Source of the DNA: a virus
Direction: 5' to 3' (one strand)
Virus record (IMG/VR): IMGVR_UViG_3300022744_000045
Coordinates: 1-45,123 of that record
DNA: 45,123 nucleotides
Below the pieces are notes generated by a model, which saw nothing but the letters and a program-made list of their open reading frames with translations, searched no databases and was not told the DNA's origin. Position 1 is the first letter of the stretch. The number at the start of each line of letters is the position of its first letter. Below are positions 8,198 through 18,293 of this stretch, one piece after another. The position numbers were made by a program, and so were the translations under genes.

Positions 8198-8971
8198 TTA
8201 CAAGTTTCCTGTAAGAGTTGATGGGAAGGCGCGGCCAGCGCCCCAGATAATGCGAACTGCCCCCGGGCCAGAGTAAGAGCTTGCGGAGGGTATAGTAATT
8301 TCAAGTACCTGCCCAGGTGTTACAGGTAAAGCGTTTAGATATGATAAGGCACCGCCAGATGACATGATTGCAGAATAGCCTGATTGAAGCCACCCTGCTC
8401 CACCACCGTAAGCCCCACCATTAGGAGTCCCGTATCCACCAGAGCTGAACGCTCCGCTGCTCCCTCCACTCCCGCCTGTAGCATTCCTGGCTCCCTGGTA
8501 CTGGTCGTACAAGCCACTTACCCCATTGCTGCCCTGTCCCAATAGGCCAACACCACCACCACCGCCCCGTGACACCGCGCTCGGCCCACCTGCACCGCCA
8601 CCGCCCCCACCACCGCCCGCGCCATTTTGCGGCGATATTGGGGAGTAGTTATCAATAAGTTGCCCCCGACCACCATTACCGCTATAGCCGCCTGCCCCAC
8701 CACCACCATGATAACCTGCACCTCCGTCACCCCCGCCTGTACCGATACGACTACCGTTCTGCGCACGGCAAACGATAGTGCCTCCTACTGCGTTCTTTAC
8801 GGTAACAGGGACAGTTGTTCCACCCGGCTGCACAGCGACCATGCAGACGCTAGTGACGCCAGCAGGCACCGTCCAGAGAGTAGTGCCAACTGTGGTGAAT
8901 ACCTGCTGGCCTGGAGGGGCCGCCACTGCGGTTGCCCCGGCAGCAGCCATAACCAGCCCGAGTGTGCTCAT
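8198..8971 (-). CDS. Glycine-rich tail protein
   Basis: In this 257-aa protein an N-terminal beta domain ([27 protein letters not shown]) precedes a very glycine-rich middle with runs such as [17 protein letters not shown] and GAGGGGGGGGAGG. A C-terminal segment ([28 protein letters not shown]) closes the fold. This is the glycine-rich-domain pattern of phage tail-tip and fibre proteins, where polyglycine II-like sandwiches form the receptor-binding tip. The ATG at 8971 overlaps the stop of the gp17-like fibre gene (ATGA) and has an AAGGATG site. It is probably a distal adhesin or fibre-tip subunit acting with the neighbouring fibre. Confidence 0.75.
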   Translation of the reverse strand: MSTLGLVMAAAGATAVAAPPGQQVFTTVGTTLWTVPAGVTSVCMVAVQPGGTTVPVTVKNAVGGTIVCRAQNGSRIGTGGGDGGAGYHGGGGAGGYSGNGGRGQLIDNYSPISPQNGAGGGGGGGGAGGPSAVSRGGGGGVGLLGQGSNGVSGLYDQYQGARNATGGSGGSSGAFSSGGYGTPNGGAYGGGAGWLQSGYSAIMSSGGALSYLNALPVTPGQVLEITIPSASSYSGPGAVRIIWGAGRAFPSTLTGNL

Positions 8972-10743
8972 TTCACATCCTTCCCAAGAACAAACCAGTT
9001 AAGCGTGCTGCCATCGTGGGTGTACATGCCGAGGCAGTCCTTCCCAGCGGCAGTCAGTGTCGGCACCGTGCCGCCAGCCCACTTGCTGTTCGCTGGCCAC
9101 GTAACGGTTGCGCTGCCGCCGTTAGTCAATTCCAAGATCAGACTAGCCACTGTGCCCGCAGCGGGTAGGTTACTCACCGTAAAGGTGGTCGCCCCGCTCA
9201 CGGTCTTGGTGAAGACGTTACCCAGCGACAGGTCGATGTTGTTAGCCGCCAGGGCGTTGCGTGTCTCAAGCAAGCCTGTTACGGTCTTGTTGGTCATCGT
9301 CTGAGCGGCCGTCAGTAGCACGTCGCCAACAGCAAGGTTACCGCTGCCTACGAGGGAGCCCCCGTTCACAGTCTTGATGTTGGTGCCGCTGACCAGCGCT
9401 GCCTGCCCGCCGATGGCTGACAAGGCCGCTGCCGCATCTACTGCTGTCAATACGCTACGCCCCACAGCAGTGCTATCACTGATGGCCGAGGCCGTGTGAG
9501 TGTGCGAGGTAGGGGCTTTGCCGTCAAGCGCGGTTTGCAAGCCCGTAACGTCAGCAATTGCGTGGGAGTGGGCGCTTGGTGCAAACGTGGCTGGCTTGCC
9601 AGTAATGCCCGCCCATGGCGCAACGTCAGCGTTGACGGCGGCAGTGACCTTGCCATCGTCGTTGGGGTCGTAGACTGCCTTAGTCATATCCCCCGCGCCA
9701 GTACCGTCAGCCCCAGCAGGGCCTTGGATACCTTGCGGGCCTTGTGGCCCCGCTGGCCCTGCTGGGCCCGTGTTGCCTTGAATACCCTGTGGGCCGGTTG
9801 CCCCTGCTGGGCCGGGTACACCCTGAATGCCTTGCGGCCCAGCGGGCCCAGTAGCCCCAATAGGCCCTTGCGGCACACCGAGGCTGAGCACCTGTGCGCC
9901 AGCAGCCCCGCTAATGGTGGCCGTGGCAGCAGCGCCCGGGGCCAGCGTAGTGACCGTGCCTGCTGTGAGGCGCGAGGCGTTTGCTGCGCCTACTGCGCTT
10001 GCGGCAGCTTCGGCAGCGCTTGCTGCGCATGCTGCGGCCAGCGGGGTGAACTCTTCAATTGGGGTGTTTGTAGAGATCACCACCTCAATGTTGTTCGTAC
10101 CAGCCAGAGGCGGCGTAACGAACGTGAGGATACCGTTAGTGATGCTCCATGTGGCAGAGTGCTGGTAGATACCCTGCACGTACACGCCGCACCGGGCACC
10201 CTTGTCGGGCTGCGCCACAATGAACGAGGTCTGCGTGCCTGTGCCGCTGAATTGGTACGTGGAGTTCTTGCCACGTAGGCTGTCTACAGCAAGCTGCGCC
10301 TGTGCGTTAGCGGCTGCTGCCTCTGCGGCTGCGATTGCGGCAGCTTCTGAGGCGGCCACAGCAGCAGCAACGTCGATGTTGCCGATTGCGTCGGTGACCT
10401 CAGCGGCGATGAACACTGCCTGCTTGGCGTTAACATCCAGCGCTGTGTCGCTCAGGCCAGAGCCGTCGGTGAAGTCCACAAGCGGCAGGTCTTTCGGCGT
10501 GTCGCGATAGATAACCAGCAGCGCCCCAGCCGATACTGGAGGTGTAAGCAGCAGTTGGGCTGGGCCAATGAAGTTAGCCTCAGTAATGGGCACGGCAGTC
10601 TCGACCCCACCGACAGGTGTGACCGCGACCTTAACGTGCGCCTTGTCTATGTAACCACCGGCAAAGTTAAAGTTCCACGAAGTCGTGGTGCCGTCCGCTA
10701 AGTACAGCGTGCGGCTCAGCCGTTGGGCTACGAGAGTTGCCAT
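8968..10743 (-). CDS. T7 gp17-like tail fibre with collagen-like stalk
   Basis: Residues 1 to about 150 of this 591-aa fibre match the T7 tail-fibre N-terminal domain that attaches to the tail ([55 protein letters not shown]). An Ala-rich coiled coil follows. A second beta module similar to the first ([22 protein letters not shown]) precedes a Gly-X-Y collagen-like stalk. The C-terminal region ([24 protein letters not shown] and onward) is a common fibre trailer. The ATG at 10743 has a TAAGGAG site. It follows the gp16-like gene and a UUCG terminator. Confidence 0.92.
   Translation of the reverse strand: MATLVAQRLSRTLYLADGTTTSWNFNFAGGYIDKAHVKVAVTPVGGVETAVPITEANFIGPAQLLLTPPVSAGALLVIYRDTPKDLPLVDFTDGSGLSDTALDVNAKQAVFIAAEVTDAIGNIDVAAAVAASEAAAIAAAEAAAANAQAQLAVDSLRGKNSTYQFSGTGTQTSFIVAQPDKGARCGVYVQGIYQHSATWSITNGILTFVTPPLAGTNNIEVVISTNTPIEEFTPLAAACAASAAEAAASAVGAANASRLTAGTVTTLAPGAAATATISGAAGAQVLSLGVPQGPIGATGPAGPQGIQGVPGPAGATGPQGIQGNTGPAGPAGPQGPQGIQGPAGADGTGAGDMTKAVYDPNDDGKVTAAVNADVAPWAGITGKPATFAPSAHSHAIADVTGLQTALDGKAPTSHTHTASAISDSTAVGRSVLTAVDAAAALSAIGGQAALVSGTNIKTVNGGSLVGSGNLAVGDVLLTAAQTMTNKTVTGLLETRNALAANNIDLSLGNVFTKTVSGATTFTVSNLPAAGTVASLILELTNGGSATVTWPANSKWAGGTVPTLTAAGKDCLGMYTHDGSTLNWFVLGKDVK
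9693..9867 (-). repeat. Collagen-like Gly-X-Y repeat within the tail fibre
   Basis: About 19 consecutive Gly-X-Y triplets occur here, built from [16 protein letters not shown] and GPAGPAGPQ units. Such stretches form trimeric triple-helix stalks in phage fibres. At the DNA level they give a GC-rich, near-periodic sequence prone to slippage and length variation. Confidence 0.9.
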
Positions 10744-10754
10744 GTTGGCTCCTT

Positions 10755-10781
10755 AGAAAGAAAGCCTCCCCGAAGGGAGGC
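10755..10781 (-). terminator. Rho-independent terminator after the gp16-like gene
   Basis: On the minus strand a perfect 7-bp stem GCCTCCC/GGGAGGC closes a TTCG tetraloop and is followed by TTTCTTTCT. It lies between the stop of the gp16-like gene (10802) and the ATG of the fibre gene (10743). It may partly terminate transcripts before the fibre cluster. Confidence 0.85.
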
Positions 10782-10801
10782 AGTAGTACAGGTACTGGAG
10801 G

Positions 10802-13800
10802 TTAGTCTTTGAGTGCGTTGACAAACGGCAGCAAGTACGGGATACGGCTGCCCGGGAGCAGCTTTGCCGCCTCGTCCAGGTTGTCTGGGCTCTGCGCGTA
10901 CTTCCAAATGTCATCGACGAGGCTAAGCGACGGCGCAACGTAGTTCCCAATGAACGCGGACTCTACGCCGCTCCGGCCCCCGGTTGGTGCAACGCCCATG
11001 CTGTCAGGCAGCAGCGATGTGGTAAGGTCAAGGAAGTCCCCGGCCATGCCAGACATTGCCACGTAGTTCAGCGTTGCCCGCGCCAAGTGCTGCGGCTGCA
11101 AGCGCTCTTCAATGTAGGCGGCACGGTCTTCACGCCCCACGGAGTTAGCGTACACACGTGCCATGTAGATGGGCACAGCCAAGCTCATGCTCCCCATCAG
11201 CATACCGAAGGCAGCGAACTGCCCGTGGCTATTACGCTGGCGTCCCCACTGCTTCTCCATCGAGGTGATCGAGAACGTGCGGAACTGGGTCATGAGCTTC
11301 AGCCACCCATCGTGCGCCCACTTGCCGCGCTCACCGATGTACGTGCCCTGAATGATCTGCGATGTGCCACGCCATACGGCCTGAATAACGCGCTCTCGCA
11401 CGTCTGGGTCGCTAACCTTGGTCACGTCGAACCGGGTAAGCCGCCCTGCCGCATCGAACGTGGCGATGTTAGGGAGGTCTGCCTTGAGTGCAGCCCGTAG
11501 CCCAGCGTCAATGCCCATCCCATCAAGCGCTTTGTCCTCGCCGCCCTCACGGATGTACCGCGCCATCTTGTGCACGATCTGCTCAGCCATGCCCCTCTGC
11601 TGTGCGCTATGAATCATGCGCCACCCAGAGAGCACAGCCTGAGCGTGCCCTCCGCCACGCAGCAACCGGTCAGTCAGCGTAAGCGTGTCCTGCCCGTAGG
11701 TTGGGTACGCGTGGTTCGGGCTGTCGAATGGCATGACAACCTTGTATGCGTCTGTGCCAAACTCTGCCCCACCTGCGTGCTCAATGCTGGAAAGGAATGG
11801 GTTGTCTACCGCTTTGCCAGCGGCCAAGTCCCTGATCTCTTGGTTCAGGCGCTTCATGCCAGCGAGGCTAGCCATTGTGCGCATAGCCCCAACGTGCACG
11901 ATGCCGTTGATGCTCTCAGCGAACTGGTTGAACACAATGCCGCCGAGACGTACAAGGGTGTTAGCCTGCATGGCCCTGTCCATCCACTTGCCGCCAGCGT
12001 TACCGAAGGGCTCGTTCAAGAACTCGGCTGCGATCTGGTCGAACGCTTCCTTTTCTTGGTTCCCCGCACGCTGGCCGTCTGCGCCGTACTGCATGGCGTC
12101 CCGTAGCAGCTTGAGTCCGGGCTTACCGCGAACCCCAAACTGTGTCAGAGCTACCTCACCGCTAGCGCGGCCCACTTGGGAGCGGAGCAATTCGATCTGG
12201 TTAGTCTCGAAAATGTCCAGCAGCTTAAACTCTCCGTCGGGTGTGTCGTACACCTTGTTCAGGTCAAGCTCAATACGCCCCTTGGTGAAGTTGGCCGCGC
12301 CCTTGTTGAACTTCTCCATGTGGTTAGCCACCACGTCGCTGGGCAAGTCCATACCACGCAGGGCCTCTTCAACCAGACTGGCCGTAGAGGTGTTTCCTCC
12401 ACCGATGCTGCTACCGTAGTCACCGGCTGCACGGTCGCGTACCCGCTTGATGTAGTTGCTCGCCAGCTTGTCAGAGAAAGCCGCGTCCCACCCTTCGATG
12501 GTAATGAACTGGTCAACCAGCGCAGAGTGCAGCACCTGGGTCTTGGCGTTGCTCAGGTTAATCACAGCACCAGCGCTCATGCGGTGTGGCATGTAGCCTC
12601 GGCTGGTTTTAGGCAAGCCCTCTGATCCCAGCGTCTTCACGCGGCGCTGCTCGTTGGCGACCCGCTGGTACGCAGCCTCGATGCTGTCAGCAGCGGCCAG
12701 CACGTTCTTGTCCTGCGTGCTTGTGCCACCGGCCCGGCGGGCCTCGATCTCGCTGGCGATGGCCCGGTCGAACTCTGCCCGCACCTTGCCGCCCACCATG
12801 TCGTCCTTGAATCCAGCAAAGGCTGTGCCCTTCCCGGCCTTGTAGAACTTGTATGCCTGCTCCACGTCGTTGATGGTGTTGGCCATCATGCGGCGCTCGA
12901 TGTTGTGCTTAGCGATAGCGGCTGTTGCGCCGCGCTTAGCCTGCACCCCACTGGCATCTTCCAGCAACTCGCTGGCGATCATGCGCACAAGCGGGCTCGG
13001 TGACTTCAGCATAAGCAGGCCCGTAGAGGCCACGTTGAACACGTTGTTGTCAGTGAGGTTCTTGACGTTTGCTTGCCACTTGGCGTCCATCGGGTTGGCC
13101 TTAGCCCACTCTTCGGCCTTCTTGTGCAGCGCCAGCATGGCCTGGGCCTGGGCACGCGCTGCGGCTGTGTCAACCGGCGCGATGTTCAAGCCAAACCTGA
13201 TTGCGTCCGGGTCAGTCATGATCTCGTTAGCCACTGAGGCGGGGCCAGCGGGCTGGCTGTACTTTGTGGTGCGCTCGGGCAGGATGGAAGAGTCAATCTC
13301 TTTGTTCGCCACGGCAGTCATGAAGTCCACGAAGCTCTGCGTAGGTGGCAGATGCCCGCGCTCCTTGGCACCGGTGAACCACGACCAGACCTTGGCGACC
13401 CACTCGGTCATCTTGTCTACGATGCTCTTGCTGAACCCGGTCTTGTTGGCACCGGCAGCGTCTTCACGGAAGTACCGCACGCCTTGCTCTGCCAACCACT
13501 CGCCAAAGTCTTTCTCGTACTTGTTGCTTGGGTCAACCACGTCGCCCTTGAACTTGCCGCTGCGGCGCATGTCGGCCCAGCGCATCATGGTTGCCTCTAC
13601 TGACCCTGCGTCTGCCGCTTGTACAAACTTGGCAAAGTCGGACAGCAGCGCTTGTCGCATGGCTGGCGTAGCGTTTGGCAAGTAGAAGTCAGTGATGGCG
13701 TGTGTGACCTCGTGCATCGCTGTCTCCACCATGCGCTCACTCGCGCCGGTATCCTTGATCGCAATGCGGGCCTTGCCCATCTGGGAGGCCACAACGCCTC

Positions 13801-15379
13801 GCATGGTGCCGCTGTTCTCCAGCGTACCCAGGGCCACACGGACTTCTGACGGCAGCAGGTGGGCCATATCCTTAACGGCTTGGGCCACGTCGCGCATCGC
13901 CGGGCTTAGGTTGGCCTCGTTAGCTACAACCACCTTGGCGTTGCTCTCGCGCAGCAGGCTCTCTGGCACTGCTGCCTCGAATATCTGCTTTGCGTTTGGC
14001 TTGGGTGGGGCGATCTCGCTGACGCCACCAGTGCTACCCCATCCGTTGTCGCTGGCAGAGATTGCGGTATCTTCCACGTCCAACACGCGGCGCTGCGCCA
14101 GCGGGGGTGTGGTGGCCTCGCGCACCTCGGCAATGCGGAGGCTGTCCATCTCAGCGCGGATAGCCTCTGGGCTGGCTGTTGGGCCGAGCTTGGCCTCAGC
14201 TTGTGCAGCGAGGCGCGTCTCCTTGGCTACTACCTCTTCCACTGCTTGGCTGGCGTAGCGTTCTGCTCGGGCAAGGCTGGCCTGTCGTACGGTCATGGCA
14301 CCGACCCCGGCACCCAGCAGGCTGTCCACCGTCAGGCTGATCGCCAAATCCTGGGGCCGGAAGCGCCCCTCCAAACCCTGCGCCACGGCCTCTACAGCCG
14401 TCCCAGAGAGCACGTTTTCAGTCACGGATGCGCCGATAGCCCGACCAGTTTGCCCCGCCTCAGCGGCCACAATAGACCCCTTCCCGGCTGCTGCCAGCGC
14501 CCGTGTCGCGGCGAATGGGGCCACCCACGAACTGACACTGGTGCCCTCGGCCAGCAAGGACAGCCCCATGCCCGACCAGAACCCACCGGCCATCACCGTA
14601 CGGGTGCGCTCCTGCTCGTCTTGCCAGCGGCTCAGCACCTTGGCTGCTGCCTGTGGGCTGGTGGCTGTGCCGTAGTCCGTAATCAGGTCGCTGTCCGCTT
14701 CTGGGGGCAGGGCCTTCAGGTCAGGGCGGTAGCCGGGCTCTGGCTCAAACTCTTCCCCGAAGAGGCGGTCAACCACTCCACGCACCAGCCGGTTGTCTGT
14801 GTTACCAGCAACCGCAGCGCCGAAGCGCTCGAACGTCGTTGGGTCTGCCTCTGCTGCAAGGCGCTGCGCCGCTGCATCAGCCTCCAGGCTACGCTGCACG
14901 CGGCCAGCGTCGGAAGGGCGAAACAAGCTGGCTTGAATGCCAGCCTCCACAGCGCTTGGTGTTGGTGGTAGGCCCAACTGATTGTCGATCTGGCGGGGTG
15001 TGGGTGCTACGTAGCCGCTGCCCTCGCCACCGAGGCGGGCCGTAACCTGCTCGATATACGAGCGAGTCTCAGCGGGCAGCTTGGTTATGTCGCCGCCGGA
15101 TGCCTTCCACTTGTCGGCGTTGCTCGGCCCCCAGTTGTACGCAGCCAGGGACGTGGGCAGGTCGCCGTAACGGTTAACCATGGCCTTCAGATAGTCCTGT
15201 CCAACACGGCGCATTTCTGCTGGCGACCGATCAGCAGCAGGGCGCACCCCGAAGCCTGGGTCACGGAGGGTGTTGGGCATGGTCTGCATAGCACCAAGCG
15301 CACCCTTGGGGCTAACCGCGTTGTCGCGGCCCCGGCTCTCAACGTACTCTACCGCTTGGTTCAGAATGTCGAAGTCCAT
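10802..15379 (-). CDS. Large internal virion protein, gp16-like, with lytic transglycosylase and HExxH motif
   Basis: This 1525-aa ejection protein is comparable to T7 gp16 (1318 aa) but longer. Residues 5-35 form a lytic-transglycosylase core (AVEYVESRGRDNAVSPKGALGAMQTMP, probable catalytic Glu14), with the later YNWGPSNADK patch typical of the SLT fold. This activity would open peptidoglycan during DNA entry. Around residues 550-631 an HEVTH motif (His556, Glu557, His560) is followed by FGEWLAE (Glu627 or Glu631), which looks like a zinc-metallopeptidase core. The rest is long, helical and Ala-rich. The ATG at 15379 has an AAGGA site. It follows the gp15-like gene, matching T7 order. Confidence 0.9.
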   Translation of the reverse strand: MDFDILNQAVEYVESRGRDNAVSPKGALGAMQTMPNTLRDPGFGVRPAADRSPAEMRRVGQDYLKAMVNRYGDLPTSLAAYNWGPSNADKWKASGGDITKLPAETRSYIEQVTARLGGEGSGYVAPTPRQIDNQLGLPPTPSAVEAGIQASLFRPSDAGRVQRSLEADAAAQRLAAEADPTTFERFGAAVAGNTDNRLVRGVVDRLFGEEFEPEPGYRPDLKALPPEADSDLITDYGTATSPQAAAKVLSRWQDEQERTRTVMAGGFWSGMGLSLLAEGTSVSSWVAPFAATRALAAAGKGSIVAAEAGQTGRAIGASVTENVLSGTAVEAVAQGLEGRFRPQDLAISLTVDSLLGAGVGAMTVRQASLARAERYASQAVEEVVAKETRLAAQAEAKLGPTASPEAIRAEMDSLRIAEVREATTPPLAQRRVLDVEDTAISASDNGWGSTGGVSEIAPPKPNAKQIFEAAVPESLLRESNAKVVVANEANLSPAMRDVAQAVKDMAHLLPSEVRVALGTLENSGTMRGVVASQMGKARIAIKDTGASERMVETAMHEVTHAITDFYLPNATPAMRQALLSDFAKFVQAADAGSVEATMMRWADMRRSGKFKGDVVDPSNKYEKDFGEWLAEQGVRYFREDAAGANKTGFSKSIVDKMTEWVAKVWSWFTGAKERGHLPPTQSFVDFMTAVANKEIDSSILPERTTKYSQPAGPASVANEIMTDPDAIRFGLNIAPVDTAAARAQAQAMLALHKKAEEWAKANPMDAKWQANVKNLTDNNVFNVASTGLLMLKSPSPLVRMIASELLEDASGVQAKRGATAAIAKHNIERRMMANTINDVEQAYKFYKAGKGTAFAGFKDDMVGGKVRAEFDRAIASEIEARRAGGTSTQDKNVLAAADSIEAAYQRVANEQRRVKTLGSEGLPKTSRGYMPHRMSAGAVINLSNAKTQVLHSALVDQFITIEGWDAAFSDKLASNYIKRVRDRAAGDYGSSIGGGNTSTASLVEEALRGMDLPSDVVANHMEKFNKGAANFTKGRIELDLNKVYDTPDGEFKLLDIFETNQIELLRSQVGRASGEVALTQFGVRGKPGLKLLRDAMQYGADGQRAGNQEKEAFDQIAAEFLNEPFGNAGGKWMDRAMQANTLVRLGGIVFNQFAESINGIVHVGAMRTMASLAGMKRLNQEIRDLAAGKAVDNPFLSSIEHAGGAEFGTDAYKVVMPFDSPNHAYPTYGQDTLTLTDRLLRGGGHAQAVLSGWRMIHSAQQRGMAEQIVHKMARYIREGGEDKALDGMGIDAGLRAALKADLPNIATFDAAGRLTRFDVTKVSDPDVRERVIQAVWRGTSQIIQGTYIGERGKWAHDGWLKLMTQFRTFSITSMEKQWGRQRNSHGQFAAFGMLMGSMSLAVPIYMARVYANSVGREDRAAYIEERLQPQHLARATLNYVAMSGMAGDFLDLTTSLLPDSMGVAPTGGRSGVESAFIGNYVAPSLSLVDDIWKYAQSPDNLDEAAKLLPGSRIPYLLPFVNALKD

Positions 15380-15391
15380 AGTTAATCCTTG

Positions 15392-17614
15392 TTAGTCGTA
15401 AATACTCTTAGCCCCCTCTTTAGGAAGGAACGTCAGCTTGGGCCCAAACGCCAGCTTGGTCGGCGCACCGGGCGCATTCTTCTCCAGCCACCGCGCGTTC
15501 ATGTCTCTTGCCGTGAACGTGTTGAATCGCGGTGTGATCCCGTCTGCCGCTACACCCATGACCACAAACTGTGGCACGGAGTCCGGCGTGTCTTGAATCT
15601 GCTGTACCCGCAGGCCGCTGTCGATGTTGACATCTGCTGCAAACGAGTTGATCGCATGCTGCATGGCCCGGCCCTGGGTGTCTGGGGCTACCCCGCCCAC
15701 CTCGCGGTTCTGCTGAACCCACTGCTTAACGTCTGTAGAGGCAGCGCTGCGCGTCCAGTAGTGCCCTCCCAGCACAGTGAGGTTGGGGTTGTCCTTCTGG
15801 GCCTTGGCCACAGCTTGGTCTAATGGCATGTGCCGCGTCACCCCGGGGGCCAGCCTGCGGGCCAGCCCCGCTGGGTCGATGATTGCCACATCGTCCACCA
15901 TGCCGGTTGCTTTGATGATGCCCATGACCGTGCCCGTGGTCAACTCTTTGGCGATGCTGTCAACAAACTTCTGGTCTTTGACTTCTTTGTCGGGCTCTAT
16001 GGCCACCATGTACACGGCCTGCTGCTCCACTGGCGACAGGTTACGCCCGCGCACCAAGCTGTGGTACTTGGCGATTGTCTCGCTGGCGCGGCCAGCATAC
16101 GTGGCAGCAACAGCCTCGCCCATGTCGCCGCCAGCTTTAATCAGCGGCAACACTGCCTGCTGGTACACTGTGTACAACTGGGTTGGGTCTGAGGTGCGGA
16201 GGCTTCCCTCGATACCAGCCTGGATGCGGTCTTGCAGGGACTTGTCGTAGACCTTGTGCTCCCACTGCAAGGCAGCGGCTAGCAGGGCCTTCTCTGGCGA
16301 GGCGGTGCGCACGCGGTCGAACACTGCCTGCTGCTCCGCTGGCTTGAGGTGTGCCATTGTGTACGGTGCCGCTGGGTTCGTGACGGCTGCTGCCGTGTCC
16401 GTCAGCCATGCTTCCTCGGCTGCTGCCTTGGCGGCCTTGCCTTGTGTGGTGGCAATCTCGCGGCGGGCTGCGTCTAGGCGGCGGCGCTCTGCGTCCCGGA
16501 ATTGGACGATCTCGCGCACCGTGTGAGCTGGGCCTAGGTAGCTGCCGCTGTCGCCAGTAACCCGCGTGTACTGCTGGTTGATCTTTTGCGCAGCGGCGAG
16601 GATAGCCTCTTCGCTGGATGCTGGGTCAGTAGACAGGCTCTCGAACTCGGCGACTTGCATCACGAAGTCCATTGGCAGCTTGGTCTTGGCCTCTGCTGCC
16701 GCCTGCCGGTAGGCCCGGTTAACGTGGAATGCAGCCTCTTGGTTAAGCTGCGCCAGCTTGCCGGACTGCTTCAGCACGTCGTATGCCACGAAGTTGCCGG
16801 AGCTAACCGCCCCGACCACCGCGTCGGCCACCAGCCGGTCGTGCAGCTTGGCATCCATGCCCGGGTTGACGAAGGCATCGAGCAGGGGCAGTGCGGCCTC
16901 CAGCGTATCCGCTTGTTCCTTGGTACCGCCCTCGCGGGCAGCACGGTCTGACGCACCAAGCAGCCGGAGCTTGCCCTGAAGGTCAGCCGTAACCCCCTGC
17001 TCGACAAGCTCTTGCTTGTACCGGATGTTGGCCTTGGCCCACGACTTTATGGTGGGCGGCACCATATTGGCTACCTGCTGCTGGAACAGGGTGTCGGTTA
17101 CGTTATCGCCAGTGGCTGCGTTCTTGACAGCGTTGGCCATGTAGCGGTCAAGGTCGGGGCCTTCGAGCTTGCGTAGCTCTGGCATGTCCTCTTCGATCTT
17201 GGCAGCCAACGTTGCTGCCTTTGCCGACGCTGTGTAGGCGCGGGCACCGTCTGCCACCGGAATGTCACCGAGTAGCTGAGAGTACCAGGGCTGCTCGTCA
17301 ACAATTTCCTTAACGGCCTCTCCGGACTGAGCCTTGCGGAAGCCGCGCATAAACGCTTCGTCCTGCGCCTGCTGCATCTGCGGCTTGAGGATATCCCCGC
17401 CGAGGCGCACCAGTGTCTCAAACGTGGCGTTCTGCTTAGCCTCTGGAACTTGCAGCGCTTGGCTGCTCGTAGTGGCTTGGCCCTGCGCGGTAAGCTGTAG
17501 CCGCTGCCGCTGGTCGGCCTGAAGCTGCGGCACCCCGCCCATGCTACCGAGGCCGAATGTGACCGTTTGGCCCAAGCCCTCTGTGGGTGCACCGAGTGTG
17601 TTGTCTTGTGCCAT
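15392..17614 (-). CDS. Internal virion protein, gp15-like
   Basis: This 740-aa, mostly helical, Ala/Gln-rich protein has many charged heptad-like stretches and no enzymatic motif. The length is near T7 gp15 (747 aa). Its position between a gp14-like protein and the SLT-bearing gp16-like protein is the canonical order of the T7 ejectosome, whose gp15 forms the periplasmic tube for DNA entry. The N-terminus (MAQDNTLGAPTEGLGQTVTF) and the ATG at 17614 with AAGGGG upstream look sound. Assignment is by size, composition and synteny. Confidence 0.85.
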   Translation of the reverse strand: MAQDNTLGAPTEGLGQTVTFGLGSMGGVPQLQADQRQRLQLTAQGQATTSSQALQVPEAKQNATFETLVRLGGDILKPQMQQAQDEAFMRGFRKAQSGEAVKEIVDEQPWYSQLLGDIPVADGARAYTASAKAATLAAKIEEDMPELRKLEGPDLDRYMANAVKNAATGDNVTDTLFQQQVANMVPPTIKSWAKANIRYKQELVEQGVTADLQGKLRLLGASDRAAREGGTKEQADTLEAALPLLDAFVNPGMDAKLHDRLVADAVVGAVSSGNFVAYDVLKQSGKLAQLNQEAAFHVNRAYRQAAAEAKTKLPMDFVMQVAEFESLSTDPASSEEAILAAAQKINQQYTRVTGDSGSYLGPAHTVREIVQFRDAERRRLDAARREIATTQGKAAKAAAEEAWLTDTAAAVTNPAAPYTMAHLKPAEQQAVFDRVRTASPEKALLAAALQWEHKVYDKSLQDRIQAGIEGSLRTSDPTQLYTVYQQAVLPLIKAGGDMGEAVAATYAGRASETIAKYHSLVRGRNLSPVEQQAVYMVAIEPDKEVKDQKFVDSIAKELTTGTVMGIIKATGMVDDVAIIDPAGLARRLAPGVTRHMPLDQAVAKAQKDNPNLTVLGGHYWTRSAASTDVKQWVQQNREVGGVAPDTQGRAMQHAINSFAADVNIDSGLRVQQIQDTPDSVPQFVVMGVAADGITPRFNTFTARDMNARWLEKNAPGAPTKLAFGPKLTFLPKEGAKSIYD

Positions 17615-17626
17615 ACGGCCCCTTGG

Positions 17627-18292
17627 TTAAGTGATGAACTTGTTGTACGCGTCGGCTGCGAAGTTGAAGCCAGCGTTAAGCGTCTGTGCGTTCTGGCCCC
17701 GCAGCATGTCAGAGAAGAGGTTGCCGCCGTACACCTGCTGTGGCGCTACGTCGTTGCCGTAGTCTATCTGGTCGGTCAGTTCGCTCTGGTCGAGCGACTC
17801 CCAGCCAGAGAGCATGGTAGCCCGACGCCGCTGTGCTGCGTCGTAGTCCCCCTGCTTCAGCGACTGGTCTACAGCCTGCTGCATGCGGGACTGCCGCAGC
17901 GCTGTGGTGCTAGCAACAACGTCGGCCACGCCACCTGTAAGCCCAGAGCGCCCCGCCGCTGCCGCCTGGGCGCCGGCCTGCTCCGCGAACTTGAGTTGGC
18001 CCTCGAAGTTGTCTCGCGTCGCTGCGTCACGGCCACGCCGATAGTTAACGTCTCCAGCCTTAAGCTGTGAGCCTGCTGCATCCAGCACGCGCTGGTTGTT
18101 CACGGACTGGGTGAACCGAGCCAGTGACCCGCGCTTGGCGGCTAGCTCGTTGCGGGAGCCCCGCACCAAGTTGCTGGCGTAGGCGTTGGCCGCGTTGACG
18201 GTATTGCGGGCCTGTATGTTCGCCCGCTCGGTGATGCCCGAGCTAATGCCCATGAAGGCATTGATGCCCATCTGTACGAGTGCTGCACTCAT
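17627..18292 (-). CDS. Internal virion protein, gp14-like
   Basis: This 221-aa protein starts MSAALVQMGINAFMGISSG. The ATG at 18292 was chosen because a GAGGG site lies 6 bases upstream and directly after the stop of the gp12-like gene; a longer reading to 18337 would overlap that gene. The N-terminal hydrophobic patch followed by long Ala/Gln/Arg-rich helices (ERANIQARNTVNAANAYASN, FAEQAGAQAAAAGRSG) resembles T7 gp14 (196 aa). That protein is ejected first and forms the outer-membrane pore. Synteny with gp15- and gp16-like genes supports the call. Confidence 0.85.
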   Translation of the reverse strand: MSAALVQMGINAFMGISSGITERANIQARNTVNAANAYASNLVRGSRNELAAKRGSLARFTQSVNNQRVLDAAGSQLKAGDVNYRRGRDAATRDNFEGQLKFAEQAGAQAAAAGRSGLTGGVADVVASTTALRQSRMQQAVDQSLKQGDYDAAQRRRATMLSGWESLDQSELTDQIDYGNDVAPQQVYGGNLFSDMLRGQNAQTLNAGFNFAADAYNKFIT

Positions 18293-18293
18293 G

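Noticed and set aside
10786-10799. CAGTACCTGTACTACTG, another resemblance to the promoter-like motif
   Set aside because: It lacks TAATACG, is a short palindrome by itself and lies directly before a terminator, where a promoter makes little sense.
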